From Gemmata massiliana (lineage in GTDB: Bacteria > Planctomycetota > Planctomycetia > Gemmatales > Gemmataceae), in contig NZ_LR593886.1 in assembly GCF_901538265.1 (NCBI RefSeq), positions 5,849,738 through 5,913,737 on the forward strand: a DNA stretch of 64,000 nucleotides. The letters run 5' to 3'. Below are positions 16,983 through 26,093 of the stretch, piece after piece. The notes beneath the pieces are model-generated. The model had not been told where the DNA came from. It made no database searches and saw only the letters and a program-made list of their open reading frames with translations. The translations under genes and the position numbers were made by a program. Position 1 is the first letter of the stretch; each line of letters begins with the position of its first letter.

Positions 16983-18326
16983 ATGCACCGCACTCTCCCC
17001 CTCTCTCGGGTCATCGACCTGACCGACGCTACCGGTAACCGCGTCTACAACATGACGATCGACGAGGCGCGCGAACTCGTCGCCAGCGGGGACGCGGGCG
17101 CGGTCGGGCGCATCGAGGGCGAGTTCGCCCTGATCGGCCAGCGCGGGCGCACGATCTTCTTCGCCCGCACCATCGGCCGGTTGCTGCGATACTTCATCGC
17201 CAAGTGGCACGACGGCCCGATTCTCATCGTCGCCGACCGGATCGACGCCATCCGCGACCAGTTGAACGAGCTGGGCCTTGGGGACCAGTTCCACCCGTCC
17301 TACACCCGCATGGTGCCCGCGCACCACCTTATGCGGCTCGAGCTCGTCGGGTGCCCCGACCCGAGCCCCACGTGCGACCGCTTCTTCGCCCCGACGCAGA
17401 ACTCACTCCCCGCGGACCCGACCGCCATCGGCGAGCGATACATCGGCGCGGCCTACAACGAGATCGTCCGCTGGCTGGACCGCGTGCCGGCGCGGGAACC
17501 GATCGGCGTCTGCTTCTCCGGCGGGATCGATAGCGGCTCGGTCTTCCTGCTCACCTACCACGCGCTGCTCCGGCGCGGCGACAGCCCGTCCCGCCTCAAA
17601 ACGTTCACGCTCGAAGTGGACGGCGGTAGCCCGGACCTGGACCAAGCTCGCGAGTTCCTGAGTCGCCTCGGATTGGAACTGTTCCTCGAACCGATCTCGG
17701 TCCGCTCCGCCGACGTAAAAATCGAAGACGCGATCCGGGTGATCGAGGACTACAAGCCGCTCGACGTGCAGTCCGCGGCGATGGCCCTGGCGATGTGCCG
17801 CGGCATCCGGGCGCGGTACCCGGAATGGAAGTACCTGCTCGACGGCGACGGGGGCGACGAGAACCTGAAGGACTACCCGATCGAGGACAACCCGGAACTG
17901 ACCATCCGGAGCGTGCTGAACAACCTGATGCTGTACCAGGAAGGGTGGGGCGTCCAGGCGATCAAGCACTCGCTAACGTACTCCGGCGGACAGAGCCGCG
18001 GGTACGCCCGGACCTACGCCCCGCTCGCGGTCACGGGCTTCACGGGCCTCAGTCCCTTCGTGTGCCCCTCGGTGATTGAAGTGGCGGAGGGGATTCCGTT
18101 CATCGAACTGACGAGTTGGGACCACGAAAAGCTCTACGCACTGAAGGGCCAAGTCGTTGCGGCGGGCGTCAAGGCGATAACCGGGTTGGACATGCCGGTA
18201 TTCCCGAAGCGCCGGTTCCAGCACGGCGCAACGACCAAGCCCAAGGATCTGTTCCCCACGAGCCCGGCCGCGTACCGCCGGATCTTCCAGAGGGTCTATG
18301 ACGCCGGTGCCGCTCTTCACGGATGA
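16983..18326 (+). CDS. Asparagine-synthetase-like ATP-dependent amide-forming enzyme without glutaminase Cys
   Basis: A 447-residue protein from ATG 16983 (AAGG seven bases upstream). The C-terminal domain is of the asparagine synthetase class: PP-loop SGGIDS at residues 179-184 and the pyrophosphate motif DGDGGDEN at 287-294. The N-terminal ~140 residues keep remnants of the Ntn glutaminase fold (GRIEGEFALI, TIGRLLRYF), but the mature N-terminus is MHRTL, not Met-Cys. The nucleophile that releases ammonia from glutamine is therefore absent. In known relatives lacking it (beta-lactam synthetase, carbapenam synthetase, lasso-peptide cyclase) the enzyme activates a carboxylate with ATP and joins it to an amine already in the substrate. 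That is the likely chemistry here; the substrate is unknown. It is the first gene of the operon and overlaps the next by 29 bases. Confidence 0.85.
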   Translation: MHRTLPLSRVIDLTDATGNRVYNMTIDEARELVASGDAGAVGRIEGEFALIGQRGRTIFFARTIGRLLRYFIAKWHDGPILIVADRIDAIRDQLNELGLGDQFHPSYTRMVPAHHLMRLELVGCPDPSPTCDRFFAPTQNSLPADPTAIGERYIGAAYNEIVRWLDRVPAREPIGVCFSGGIDSGSVFLLTYHALLRRGDSPSRLKTFTLEVDGGSPDLDQAREFLSRLGLELFLEPISVRSADVKIEDAIRVIEDYKPLDVQSAAMALAMCRGIRARYPEWKYLLDGDGGDENLKDYPIEDNPELTIRSVLNNLMLYQEGWGVQAIKHSLTYSGGQSRGYARTYAPLAVTGFTGLSPFVCPSVIEVAEGIPFIELTSWDHEKLYALKGQVVAAGVKAITGLDMPVFPKRRFQHGATTKPKDLFPTSPAAYRRIFQRVYDAGAALHG

Positions 18327-19224
18327 CTGGGTGCTGGCCCGCCGCCCGGCCCGGAACTCACTGGCCGCGGACCGCCCGTATGCCTGGCTCGTCGAACCCG
18401 AACCGGCGGCCGACGGGCGCCTCGTGGACGTCGCGACCCTGTTCCTGACCAATCGCGAGTGCCCGTTCCGCTGCGTGATGTGCGATTTGTGGAAGAACAC
18501 GCTCCCGGAATCGGTCGGTGTCGGCCAGATCCCCGAACAGATCCGTTGGGCACTGGCGCAACTGCCGCCGTCCCAACACCTTAAGCTCTACAACGCCGGG
18601 AGCTTCTTCGATCCGCGTGCGATCCCGCCGGAGGATTATCCCGAAATTGTCCGGCTCGCGGCCCCGTTCGAGCGCGTCATTGTCGAGTGTCACCCCAAAA
18701 CGATCGGCACGCGCTGTGAATCGTTCCACGCCATGCTCACGAAACAAGGGGTGAAGTTGGAAGTCGCCCTCGGGTTGGAAACGGTCCACCCCGAAGTGCT
18801 GCTCCGGCTGAACAAGCGGATGACCACGGATGACTTCGCACAAGCCGCACACGCACTACGGGCCGCGGGGATCGCGGTGCGCGCGTTTATCATGGTGCGC
18901 CCGCCGTTCCTCACCGAAGACGAGGGGCTGGAGTGGGCCAAGCGGTCGATCGATTTCGCGTTCGCGCACGGGGTGGAATGCTGTAGTCTGATACCCACGC
19001 GCGACGGCAACGGGGCAATGGAAGAACTCGCACGGGCCGGGCACTTCGCCCCGCCCGCCCTGGAAACGCTCGAACGCGCCCTGGAGTACGGTCTCGCGCT
19101 GCGCGCGGGGCGTGTGTTTCTCGATTTGTGGGACATTGCCAAAGTTTCTCCCGGTGCGCCCGATCGCGCCGCGCGGGTGGCCCGACTCGCCCGAATGAAC
19201 CTATCTCAACACCTCGAGCCCTGA
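18298..19224 (+). CDS. Radical SAM protein
   Basis: A 308-residue protein with the radical SAM cluster motif CX3CX2C at Cys55, Cys59 and Cys62 (REC PFRC VMC), followed by DLWKN. The motif binds a 4Fe-4S cluster that cleaves S-adenosylmethionine to start radical reactions. Further along are LYNAGSFFDP and VALGLETVHPEVL, the latter typical of the strand that positions SAM in Elp3/MiaB-like enzymes. The CxMCDLW context resembles the TIGR01210/RaSEA-type group, but no tRNA-modification partner is nearby. No second Cys-rich (SPASM) domain is visible. Start ATG 18298 lies inside the end of the preceding gene. The next gene starts 15 bases after its stop. It probably acts on a product of the same operon. 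Confidence 0.88.
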   Translation: MTPVPLFTDDWVLARRPARNSLAADRPYAWLVEPEPAADGRLVDVATLFLTNRECPFRCVMCDLWKNTLPESVGVGQIPEQIRWALAQLPPSQHLKLYNAGSFFDPRAIPPEDYPEIVRLAAPFERVIVECHPKTIGTRCESFHAMLTKQGVKLEVALGLETVHPEVLLRLNKRMTTDDFAQAAHALRAAGIAVRAFIMVRPPFLTEDEGLEWAKRSIDFAFAHGVECCSLIPTRDGNGAMEELARAGHFAPPALETLERALEYGLALRAGRVFLDLWDIAKVSPGAPDRAARVARLARMNLSQHLEP

Positions 19225-19239
19225 TGCGGGACCGATACC

Positions 19240-20745
19240 GTGACCCGATTCGACTGTGATCTCGCGATTCTCGGCTCCGGCTTCGGCGGCACGCTCCTCG
19301 CCATCATCGCCCAGAAGCTCGGACACTCGGTCGTACTCCTCGAACGCGGCCGGCACCCGCGGTTCGCCATCGGGGAATCGTCGACCCCGCTCGCCGACTT
19401 CAAGCTCGCGGACATCGCGAACCGGTTCGGGCTCGATTGGCTCCGCCCCTTCGCGAAGTACGGCCCCTGGAAAGCAACCAACCCACACTTACCGTGCGGT
19501 TTGAAGCGCGGGTTCAGCTTCTTCCGCCACGAGCGCGGGCAGCCGTTCACCCCGCGGGACGACAACGCGAACACCCTCATCGTCGCGGCCAGCCCGAACG
19601 ACGAGACCGCGGACACGCACTGGTTCCGAGCAGACTTCGATTCGCACCTCGTCGATCGCGCGGTTGAGGCAGGCGTTCCGTACCTCGACAACCTGGAAAC
19701 GCACGCGGTGCGCCACGACTCCCGCGGGTGGGAGCTAGACGGTACCCGGGGTGACGAAACCGTCGCGGTCCGCGCCGAAATGCTCATCGACGCGACCGGA
19801 ACGGGGCAAGTGGTAGCCGGCGCACTCGGGATCGCACCGGTCGATCCCGCGCATCTCCGAGTCAAATCGCGGGCGTTGTATTCGCACTTCACCGGCGTCG
19901 CGCCCTGGCAATCCGTGCTCGAAGAACAGTACGGAACGGCCGCGACCGCCACGCACCCGTTTCCGTGTGACGCGGCCGCTCTCCACCAGATCATCGATAA
20001 CGGCTGGATGTGGGTGCTCCGCTTCGAGAACGGCATCACCAGCGCAGGATTCTCCCTCGACCCCGGCGCCCACCCGATCGTACCCGGGGAGTCTCCCGAA
20101 GCCGAGTGGTCGCGGTTGTTGAACACGTACCCGTCACTCGCGCGGCAGTTCGCGCGGGCGGTGCCTGTGCGCCCGTTCGTGCGCACCGGCCGGTTGCAGC
20201 GCCGGCTCTCGCAAGCTGCGGGGCCGGACTGGGCGCTGCTCCCCCACGGGGCGGGTTTTCTGGACGCCTGGCTCAGCCCGGGCATCGCCCAAACGCTCTT
20301 CGCGGTCAACCGACTCGGGCGCATTTTGGCCGAAGAGCGCGCTGGTCCCGGGCGCGAACGCCGCCTGAACGAGTACGGCCAAACCGTTCTGCGGGAACTC
20401 GCGTGGGTGGACGAGATCACCGGGACGTGCTTCGCGTGCTTGGATCGGTTCCCGGTGCTTGTGTCGGTCGCGGCACTGTACTTCGTGGCCGCGATCTACT
20501 GCGAGGAGCGCGAGCGGGCCGGCCTCGCCACCCCCGACGATGCCTTCTTGCTGACCGATCACCCGGAATACCGTGCGGTCGCCGATCACATTTTCCGTAA
20601 GGGCGCCGGACTCCCCGCCGCGGACGCAGATGCGTTCGCGGCCGAGGTCCGTGAACTGCTCGCGCCGTACAATTCGTGCGGGTTGTGCGATCCCGACCGG
20701 TGCAACATGTACCCGTACACCGGCTCCCTCTCCCCGCTTCGTTGA
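19240..20745 (+). CDS. FAD-dependent oxidoreductase, halogenase-like
   Basis: A 501-residue flavoprotein from GTG 19240. The N-terminal GSGFGG (residues 12-17) after a hydrophobic strand is the dinucleotide-binding fold. ERGRHPRFAIGESSTP is typical of the tryptophan-halogenase/geranylgeranyl-reductase superfamily, and LIDATGTG is the second FAD motif. Flavin halogenases have a WxWxIP signature; here the equivalent stretch reads GWMWVLRF, so Trp-x-Trp is kept but Ile-Pro is not, and halogenation is doubtful. An uncommon C-terminal tail has three cysteines (Cys480, Cys483, Cys488 in CGLCDPDRC). It lies between the radical SAM gene and the large UnbV gene with 15- and 24-base spacers. Likely a redox tailoring enzyme. 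Confidence 0.83.
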   Translation: MTRFDCDLAILGSGFGGTLLAIIAQKLGHSVVLLERGRHPRFAIGESSTPLADFKLADIANRFGLDWLRPFAKYGPWKATNPHLPCGLKRGFSFFRHERGQPFTPRDDNANTLIVAASPNDETADTHWFRADFDSHLVDRAVEAGVPYLDNLETHAVRHDSRGWELDGTRGDETVAVRAEMLIDATGTGQVVAGALGIAPVDPAHLRVKSRALYSHFTGVAPWQSVLEEQYGTAATATHPFPCDAAALHQIIDNGWMWVLRFENGITSAGFSLDPGAHPIVPGESPEAEWSRLLNTYPSLARQFARAVPVRPFVRTGRLQRRLSQAAGPDWALLPHGAGFLDAWLSPGIAQTLFAVNRLGRILAEERAGPGRERRLNEYGQTVLRELAWVDEITGTCFACLDRFPVLVSVAALYFVAAIYCEERERAGLATPDDAFLLTDHPEYRAVADHIFRKGAGLPAADADAFAAEVRELLAPYNSCGLCDPDRCNMYPYTGSLSPLR

Positions 20746-20769
20746 GTTTTACCCGTCAACGGAAGTGTC

Positions 20770-23700
20770 ATGGCTTCGTACTTACACCGGCACCGGTCGA
20801 AACTGATTGCCGCGGTCGTTGTTCTCCTCGTGGCGGCCGGGGCCACGGCGTTCTTCGTGTGGAAGCGTCAGACGCGCCTGCCGAATCCGGGTGAGCCGGC
20901 CTACGAACAGTTCGTTGAGTCGTTTGAACTCGGGAGCGCGGCCCTGGACGTAGACGTCTGGGACGTCGCGGAAACGAATCTCAACAAGGCCGTCGAGTTG
21001 GTCCCACAAGAACCCGCGGCCCGAGCGAATCGCGCGCTATTGAACTTCCGAACGGCCCGACTCCCGGAAGCCGAGCGCGACCTGAAAGAAGCGGAGCGCC
21101 TCGCCCCGGACGATCCCGACATCGCGAAGCTGCGCGGCGTACTGGAGGAGCGGGGTGGGCGGTACACCGAGGCCATCGCGAGCCTCCGCAAAGCGACCGA
21201 GAAGGACCGCGACGACATTCAAGCCCTGTTCTTCCTGGCCCAAACCATCATTAAGGAGCAGAAGCCCGATAGTGACGCCGAATACCAGCGGCTCCTGGAA
21301 CAGATCCTCGCCGCCCGACCGAACAACCGGTACGCCCGACTCGAACTGTTACGTGCGGCCGTTCGGCGGGCCGATCGTACCGCAGTGAAAGATGTCACCG
21401 CGCGCCTGAAGGCAGAAGCTCCGAGCTGGACCTTTGAAGGCGGCGACAAGATCCGCGCTGCCTTTGAAGAATGGGAAAAGGCATCAACCGGGCCACTTGA
21501 TGACAACGCGCTATTTGCACTCACCCCGTTCGCGAACCTGTACCTCGCGGCACCGGGGTACGCACAGGACGCAACAGACATTAATCCTCGCGGGGGGTAC
21601 CGCGGGTACCCGCTCCGAACGTTCCTCCGGCTCGCTCCGGTCCGTCCGTCATTGGCCCCGGCCGATACCGAACTGACATTCACGACCGACGCCCTGGAAA
21701 ACGCACCCGCGGGGCGCTGGACCACGGCCGTTCCGGTCTGGCTCACGGGCGAGGGGAACCCCGTCGTATTTTTGGCGGGTGCCAGCGAAGTGCGGCGCGT
21801 TGGGGCACCGGCCGCGCTGCCCGCTCTCCCGGCCGCACCTGACGGTCTTGTTGCGCTCGACTGGAACAACGACTTCCGCACCGACCTCTTCGTCGCCAGT
21901 CCCAAGGGAGTGCAGTTCTACGAGCAGGGGGCGGACGGCAATTTCACCGAAGTGACTGCAAAAACGAAACTCCCCGCGGACATACTCAAAGGCGATTTCG
22001 CAGCTGTACTCGCTGCCGACGTTGATCTGGACGGCGATCTGGACCTCCTTCTCGCGCGACAAACGGGCGCACCGGTGCTGCTCCGCAACAACCTGGACGG
22101 CACGTTCACCGCGCAACCGATCTTCCCCGAGGTCGATAGCGGGCGCGCGTTCGCCTGGGCCGACCTCGACCACGACGGGGCCGCCGACGCCGTGGTGCTC
22201 GACGCACGCGGGCGGTTACACGTTTTCGCCAACGAGCGCTCGGGGGTGTTCAAGCGCTGGCCAGTCGCTCTGCCGGATGCCCAGTACCTGACCGTGAACA
22301 TTTCGGACGCCGACGATGACGGCACCTTCGATCTCATCGCCCTGCGCGCAGACGGTGCGATTCTCCGGATCTCGGACCGAAACAAGCGTGCGTCGTGGGA
22401 CGTTGCCGAACTCGCGCGATGGGACAATTTGGCCGGCGCCGAACCGGGTTCCGTCCGCCTGTTGGTTGCAGATCTCGACAACAACGGCGCCCCGGACCTG
22501 ATCGCGTCGCGTGCATCGGGCAGTGCGGCGTGGTTAGGTTCCGGGAACGGAAAATTCGAGCGCCTGTCCGCGACTCTTCCCCCGAACATCGTTGTGACTG
22601 CGGACCTCACAGGGACCGGCCGACTCGACTTACTCGCGCTCGACGCAAACGGGAGCCCCACCCGGAGCCGCAACGTCGGCAAGAAGGAGTACCACTGGCA
22701 GTGCATTCGGTTCCGCGCAGCCCCCGGCCCGGCCGAGGGTGACAACCGCATCAACTCCTTCGGGATCTGCGGGGAAATCGAGTTCCGGACCGGTACTCAC
22801 GTCGTGAAGCGCCCGATCACTGGTCCCGTGAGCCACTTCGGATTGGGTACCCGAACAAAGTGCGACGTGCTCCGCATCCAATGGCCCAACGGCACCCCGC
22901 AAATCGAGTTCGCGCGCGCCATCGACCAAACTGTGGTCGCCGAACAGCGATTGAAAGGGTCGTGCCCGTTCCTCTTCACCTGGAACGGCGAACGGTTCGT
23001 CTTCGTCACCGACTTCATGTGGAGCACCCCGCTCGGCATGTACATCAACGCCCAGAATAAGGGCGGGTTCCTCCAAACGACCGAGTGGGTGAAGATCCGC
23101 GGCGACCAGCTCGTCCCGCGCGACGGGCACTACGAGGTCCGCGTGAACGCCAACCTCTGGGAAACGCACTACTTCGATCACCTATCACTGCGCTTGATCG
23201 ACCACCCTCTCGGTACAGAACTGTATGTGGACGAGCGGTTCGCCCTCGAACCGTCCAAGCCCGCGTTCCACCTCACACAGCCGACCCGCCCCGTGGCCCA
23301 GGCGTGGGACCACCGCGGCGCGGACGTGACGTCCGTCGTGCGCGCGGTCGACGGCGAGTACCTGGACCGCGCCGGGCGCGGGCTGTACCAGGGCATCACG
23401 AACGACCACTGGGTCGAGGTCGATCTGGGGGCCGACGCCCCGCGCGAGGGACCGGTCTGGCTCGTCGCGCACGGATGGATTCACCCGACCGACAGTTCGG
23501 TGAACTACGCACTCGAACAGGGGCAGAACACGCGCCCGCGTGCGCTAACGCTGGAAGTGCCCGACGGTAAAGGCGGCTGGAAAGTGGCCCGCGACAAGAT
23601 CGGCTTCCCGGCCGGGAAGAACAAGAGCGTGCTCCTGCGGCTCGATGGCCTGGATGGGCCGGGCGTCGCGCGCCGGTTCAGGCTCCGCACGAACATGGAA

Positions 23701-24273
23701 ATCTACTGGGACGCGCTACACTACGCGCGCGGCGCCGGTGGTGACCAGATCACCGAGAAGGAGCTGCACCCCACTGTTGCGGACCTGCGGTTCCGTGGTA
23801 TCGTGGCTATGACGCAGGCCAATCGCAGTTCGCCCGAGTTGCCCCATTACGATCAACTCGTAGCCGAGGGGCAACCGTGGCGCGATCTGATCGGCTACCA
23901 CACCCGGTTCGGGGACATCCGCGAGCTACTCGCAAAGACCGACGACCGGTACGCGATCCTGACCGCGGGCGACGAAATCGTCCTGCGGTTCGCGGCACAG
24001 CCCGACCCGCCGCAGGGCTGGAAACGGGACTTCGTTTGGGTCAGCGACGGCTGGGTGAAGGACGGCGACCTCAACACGCGGTTCGGGAAGACGGTGCTGC
24101 CGCTCCCGGCGCACAACATGGCGAGCTACGACGTGCCGCCGACCACGCTGGAAAACGACCCGGTGTACCGACGGTTCCGTAAGGACTGGGACGTCTTCCA
24201 CACGCGGTACGTGACCCCGGACCAGTACGAACGCGGGCTCCGGAACTTCAAGCGCCGAGGGGAACAGCCGTGA
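20770..24273 (+). CDS. Large exported TPR / FG-GAP / UnbV protein with unrecognised C-terminal region
   Basis: A 1167-residue protein. Order: signal anchor (about residues 12-30), TPR region (about 50-250, with AETNLNKAVELVP, AERDLKEAERLAP and TEAIASLRKATEKD), a divergent FG-GAP propeller (about 350-640, with DVDLDGDLDLLLA, DLDHDGAADAVVL, DADDDGTFDLIAL and DLDNNGAPDLIAS), then an ASPIC/UnbV segment (about 660-730: GICGEIEFRTG, HFGLGTRTKCDVLRIQWPNG). After this come about 430 residues that start SCPFLFTWNGERFVFVTDFMW and contain beta-rich, Trp-rich sequence that I cannot assign. It thus fuses the TPR and CRTAC1 partners that are separate genes at 8448-14728 and adds a new domain. It overlaps the next gene by four bases (GTGA). 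Confidence 0.88.
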   Translation: MASYLHRHRSKLIAAVVVLLVAAGATAFFVWKRQTRLPNPGEPAYEQFVESFELGSAALDVDVWDVAETNLNKAVELVPQEPAARANRALLNFRTARLPEAERDLKEAERLAPDDPDIAKLRGVLEERGGRYTEAIASLRKATEKDRDDIQALFFLAQTIIKEQKPDSDAEYQRLLEQILAARPNNRYARLELLRAAVRRADRTAVKDVTARLKAEAPSWTFEGGDKIRAAFEEWEKASTGPLDDNALFALTPFANLYLAAPGYAQDATDINPRGGYRGYPLRTFLRLAPVRPSLAPADTELTFTTDALENAPAGRWTTAVPVWLTGEGNPVVFLAGASEVRRVGAPAALPALPAAPDGLVALDWNNDFRTDLFVASPKGVQFYEQGADGNFTEVTAKTKLPADILKGDFAAVLAADVDLDGDLDLLLARQTGAPVLLRNNLDGTFTAQPIFPEVDSGRAFAWADLDHDGAADAVVLDARGRLHVFANERSGVFKRWPVALPDAQYLTVNISDADDDGTFDLIALRADGAILRISDRNKRASWDVAELARWDNLAGAEPGSVRLLVADLDNNGAPDLIASRASGSAAWLGSGNGKFERLSATLPPNIVVTADLTGTGRLDLLALDANGSPTRSRNVGKKEYHWQCIRFRAAPGPAEGDNRINSFGICGEIEFRTGTHVVKRPITGPVSHFGLGTRTKCDVLRIQWPNGTPQIEFARAIDQTVVAEQRLKGSCPFLFTWNGERFVFVTDFMWSTPLGMYINAQNKGGFLQTTEWVKIRGDQLVPRDGHYEVRVNANLWETHYFDHLSLRLIDHPLGTELYVDERFALEPSKPAFHLTQPTRPVAQAWDHRGADVTSVVRAVDGEYLDRAGRGLYQGITNDHWVEVDLGADAPREGPVWLVAHGWIHPTDSSVNYALEQGQNTRPRALTLEVPDGKGGWKVARDKIGFPAGKNKSVLLRLDGLDGPGVARRFRLRTNMEIYWDALHYARGAGGDQITEKELHPTVADLRFRGIVAMTQANRSSPELPHYDQLVAEGQPWRDLIGYHTRFGDIRELLAKTDDRYAILTAGDEIVLRFAAQPDPPQGWKRDFVWVSDGWVKDGDLNTRFGKTVLPLPAHNMASYDVPPTTLENDPVYRRFRKDWDVFHTRYVTPDQYERGLRNFKRRGEQP

Positions 24274-26093
24274 ACGCGATCAAGCAACTCATCGTGACCG
24301 TCGCGTTCATCGGCATGCTGGTGCTGGTGGTCGTACTGAACCGCTCCGACCGACCTTCCGAGGACAACCTCGGAGCGGACGAATCGCTCAAGCGCTACGG
24401 GTTCCACCTGGCCGAGTCCTCGAAACAGTGCGGGATCAACTTCCAGCACGAATCCCCGGTCCTCGATCCGAAGTTCAACCACATCATGCCCGTTGTCGCG
24501 GCGATGGGCGCGGCCGTCTCGATCGTCGATTTCGACGGGGACGATCTGCTCGATCTGTACGTGGTCAACAGCAAGGAGGGGAAGTCGAACCACCTGTACC
24601 GCAACCGCGGCGACGGGACGTTCGAGGACGTGGCCGGCGCGATGGGCGTGGCCGATCTGAACCGCGCCGGTACCGGCGCGTGCATGGGCGCGATCTGGGC
24701 GGACATGGACAACGACGGCTACCCGGACCTGTTCGTCTACAAGTGGGGCAAGCCCGAACTGTTCCGCAACAAGCAGGGTAAGGGGTTCGAGCGCGTCACC
24801 GACCGGGCCGGGCTGCCGCGGTGGGTGAACGCGAACTCCGCGTGCTGGCTCGATTACGACCGGGACGGGTTACCGGACCTGTTCGTCGCCGGGTACTGGC
24901 CCGAGAACGTCGACTTGTGGAACCTGGAAACGACCAAGGTGATGCCCGAATCGTTCGAGTACGCCAAAAACGGCGGGCGGAAGTACCTGCTGCGGAACCG
25001 CGGGGACGGCGCGTTCGAGGACGTGACGGAGAAGGTCGGCATCAAGAGCACCCGTTGGACGCTCGGCGTGGTCGCGGCCGATTTGTGCGGCACGGGGTAC
25101 CCGGACCTCGTACTCGCGAACGACTATGGCGTCTCCGAGTTCTTCGCCAACAAGGGCGGGGAACGGTTCGAGGAAGTCGGCGAGGAGACGGGCATCGGGT
25201 TGTCCCCGAAGAGTGGGATGAACGCGAGTCTGGGGGACGTGCTCAACAAGGGCCAACTCGCGGTCTACATCTCCAACATCACCGAGGCCGGGAATCTCGT
25301 TCAGGGTAACAACTTGTGGGTACCGGCGGGGAAGACACCCAACGGACGCCCCCGTTACCTCAATCAAGCCGGGTCGCTAAACGTCGAGCTGGGAGGCTGG
25401 AGTTGGGGTGCCAAGTTCGGCGACCTGAACAACGACGGTCGGCTCGATCTGTACTTGACCAACGGCTACATCTCATCGGCGAAGGGGAAGAGCTACTGGT
25501 ACGATTACGGCAAAATCGCGGGCGGTCTGAAGGGGCTGATCCGTGAGGCTCAGTACTGGCCCCCGATCGGGGATCAGAGCCTCAGCGGGTACCAACAGAA
25601 GTGTTTGTGGATCAATCGCGGTGGCAGTTTCACGGACGTGGGCACCGCGGTCGGGGTCACGGACACGTTCGACGGCCGGGCCGTTGCACTGGGGGACTTG
25701 TTCAACCGCGGCGTCGTGGACGTCGCCGTCGCTAACCAAAGCGGTCCGCTCCTGCTTTACAAGAACACCGTGGCCCCGGGCCGCGACTGGGTCCAGTTCG
25801 CTCTCACGGGCGGCGCCCGCCCCGGGCGCGAAAAAGGGTGGAGCAACCGTAGCGCCATCGGCGCCCAAGTGCGCCTGTCGTGGCGCCAGGGAACCGGGCC
25901 GCTCCAGGAACAGCTCCAGGTCATCACCGCGGGCGACGGCTACGCCTCGCAGAACATGTTCCGCCTGCACTTCGGCCTCGGAACCGACGCCAAGATCGAA
26001 AAAGCCGACGTCATCTGGCCCTCGGGCCGCACCCAGACGATTCATTCTCCGAAGTCCGGCATTATCCATCGCGTCGAGGAATCTGGACCATGA
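24270..26093 (+). CDS. CRTAC1/UnbV-like FG-GAP repeat protein
   Basis: A 607-residue protein starting at GTG 24270, inside the stop of the previous gene. A signal anchor (VTVAFIGMLVLVVVL, about residues 10-24) precedes FG-GAP motifs DFDGDDLLDL, DMDNDGYPDL, DYDRDGLPDL, DLCGTGYPDL and DLNNDGRLDL. The C-terminal UnbV domain carries IGAQVRLSW, AGDGYASQNMFRLHFGLG and VIWPSGRTQTI. The GDGYASQN and FRLHFGLG wording differs from the other UnbV domains in this window (GGGSYLS) and is the form I would expect next to a UnbU gene. That UnbU-like gene indeed follows with a four-base ATGA overlap, so the two are translationally coupled. Molecular function unknown; probably periplasmic partner of the membrane protein. 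Confidence 0.9.
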   Translation: MNAIKQLIVTVAFIGMLVLVVVLNRSDRPSEDNLGADESLKRYGFHLAESSKQCGINFQHESPVLDPKFNHIMPVVAAMGAAVSIVDFDGDDLLDLYVVNSKEGKSNHLYRNRGDGTFEDVAGAMGVADLNRAGTGACMGAIWADMDNDGYPDLFVYKWGKPELFRNKQGKGFERVTDRAGLPRWVNANSACWLDYDRDGLPDLFVAGYWPENVDLWNLETTKVMPESFEYAKNGGRKYLLRNRGDGAFEDVTEKVGIKSTRWTLGVVAADLCGTGYPDLVLANDYGVSEFFANKGGERFEEVGEETGIGLSPKSGMNASLGDVLNKGQLAVYISNITEAGNLVQGNNLWVPAGKTPNGRPRYLNQAGSLNVELGGWSWGAKFGDLNNDGRLDLYLTNGYISSAKGKSYWYDYGKIAGGLKGLIREAQYWPPIGDQSLSGYQQKCLWINRGGSFTDVGTAVGVTDTFDGRAVALGDLFNRGVVDVAVANQSGPLLLYKNTVAPGRDWVQFALTGGARPGREKGWSNRSAIGAQVRLSWRQGTGPLQEQLQVITAGDGYASQNMFRLHFGLGTDAKIEKADVIWPSGRTQTIHSPKSGIIHRVEESGP

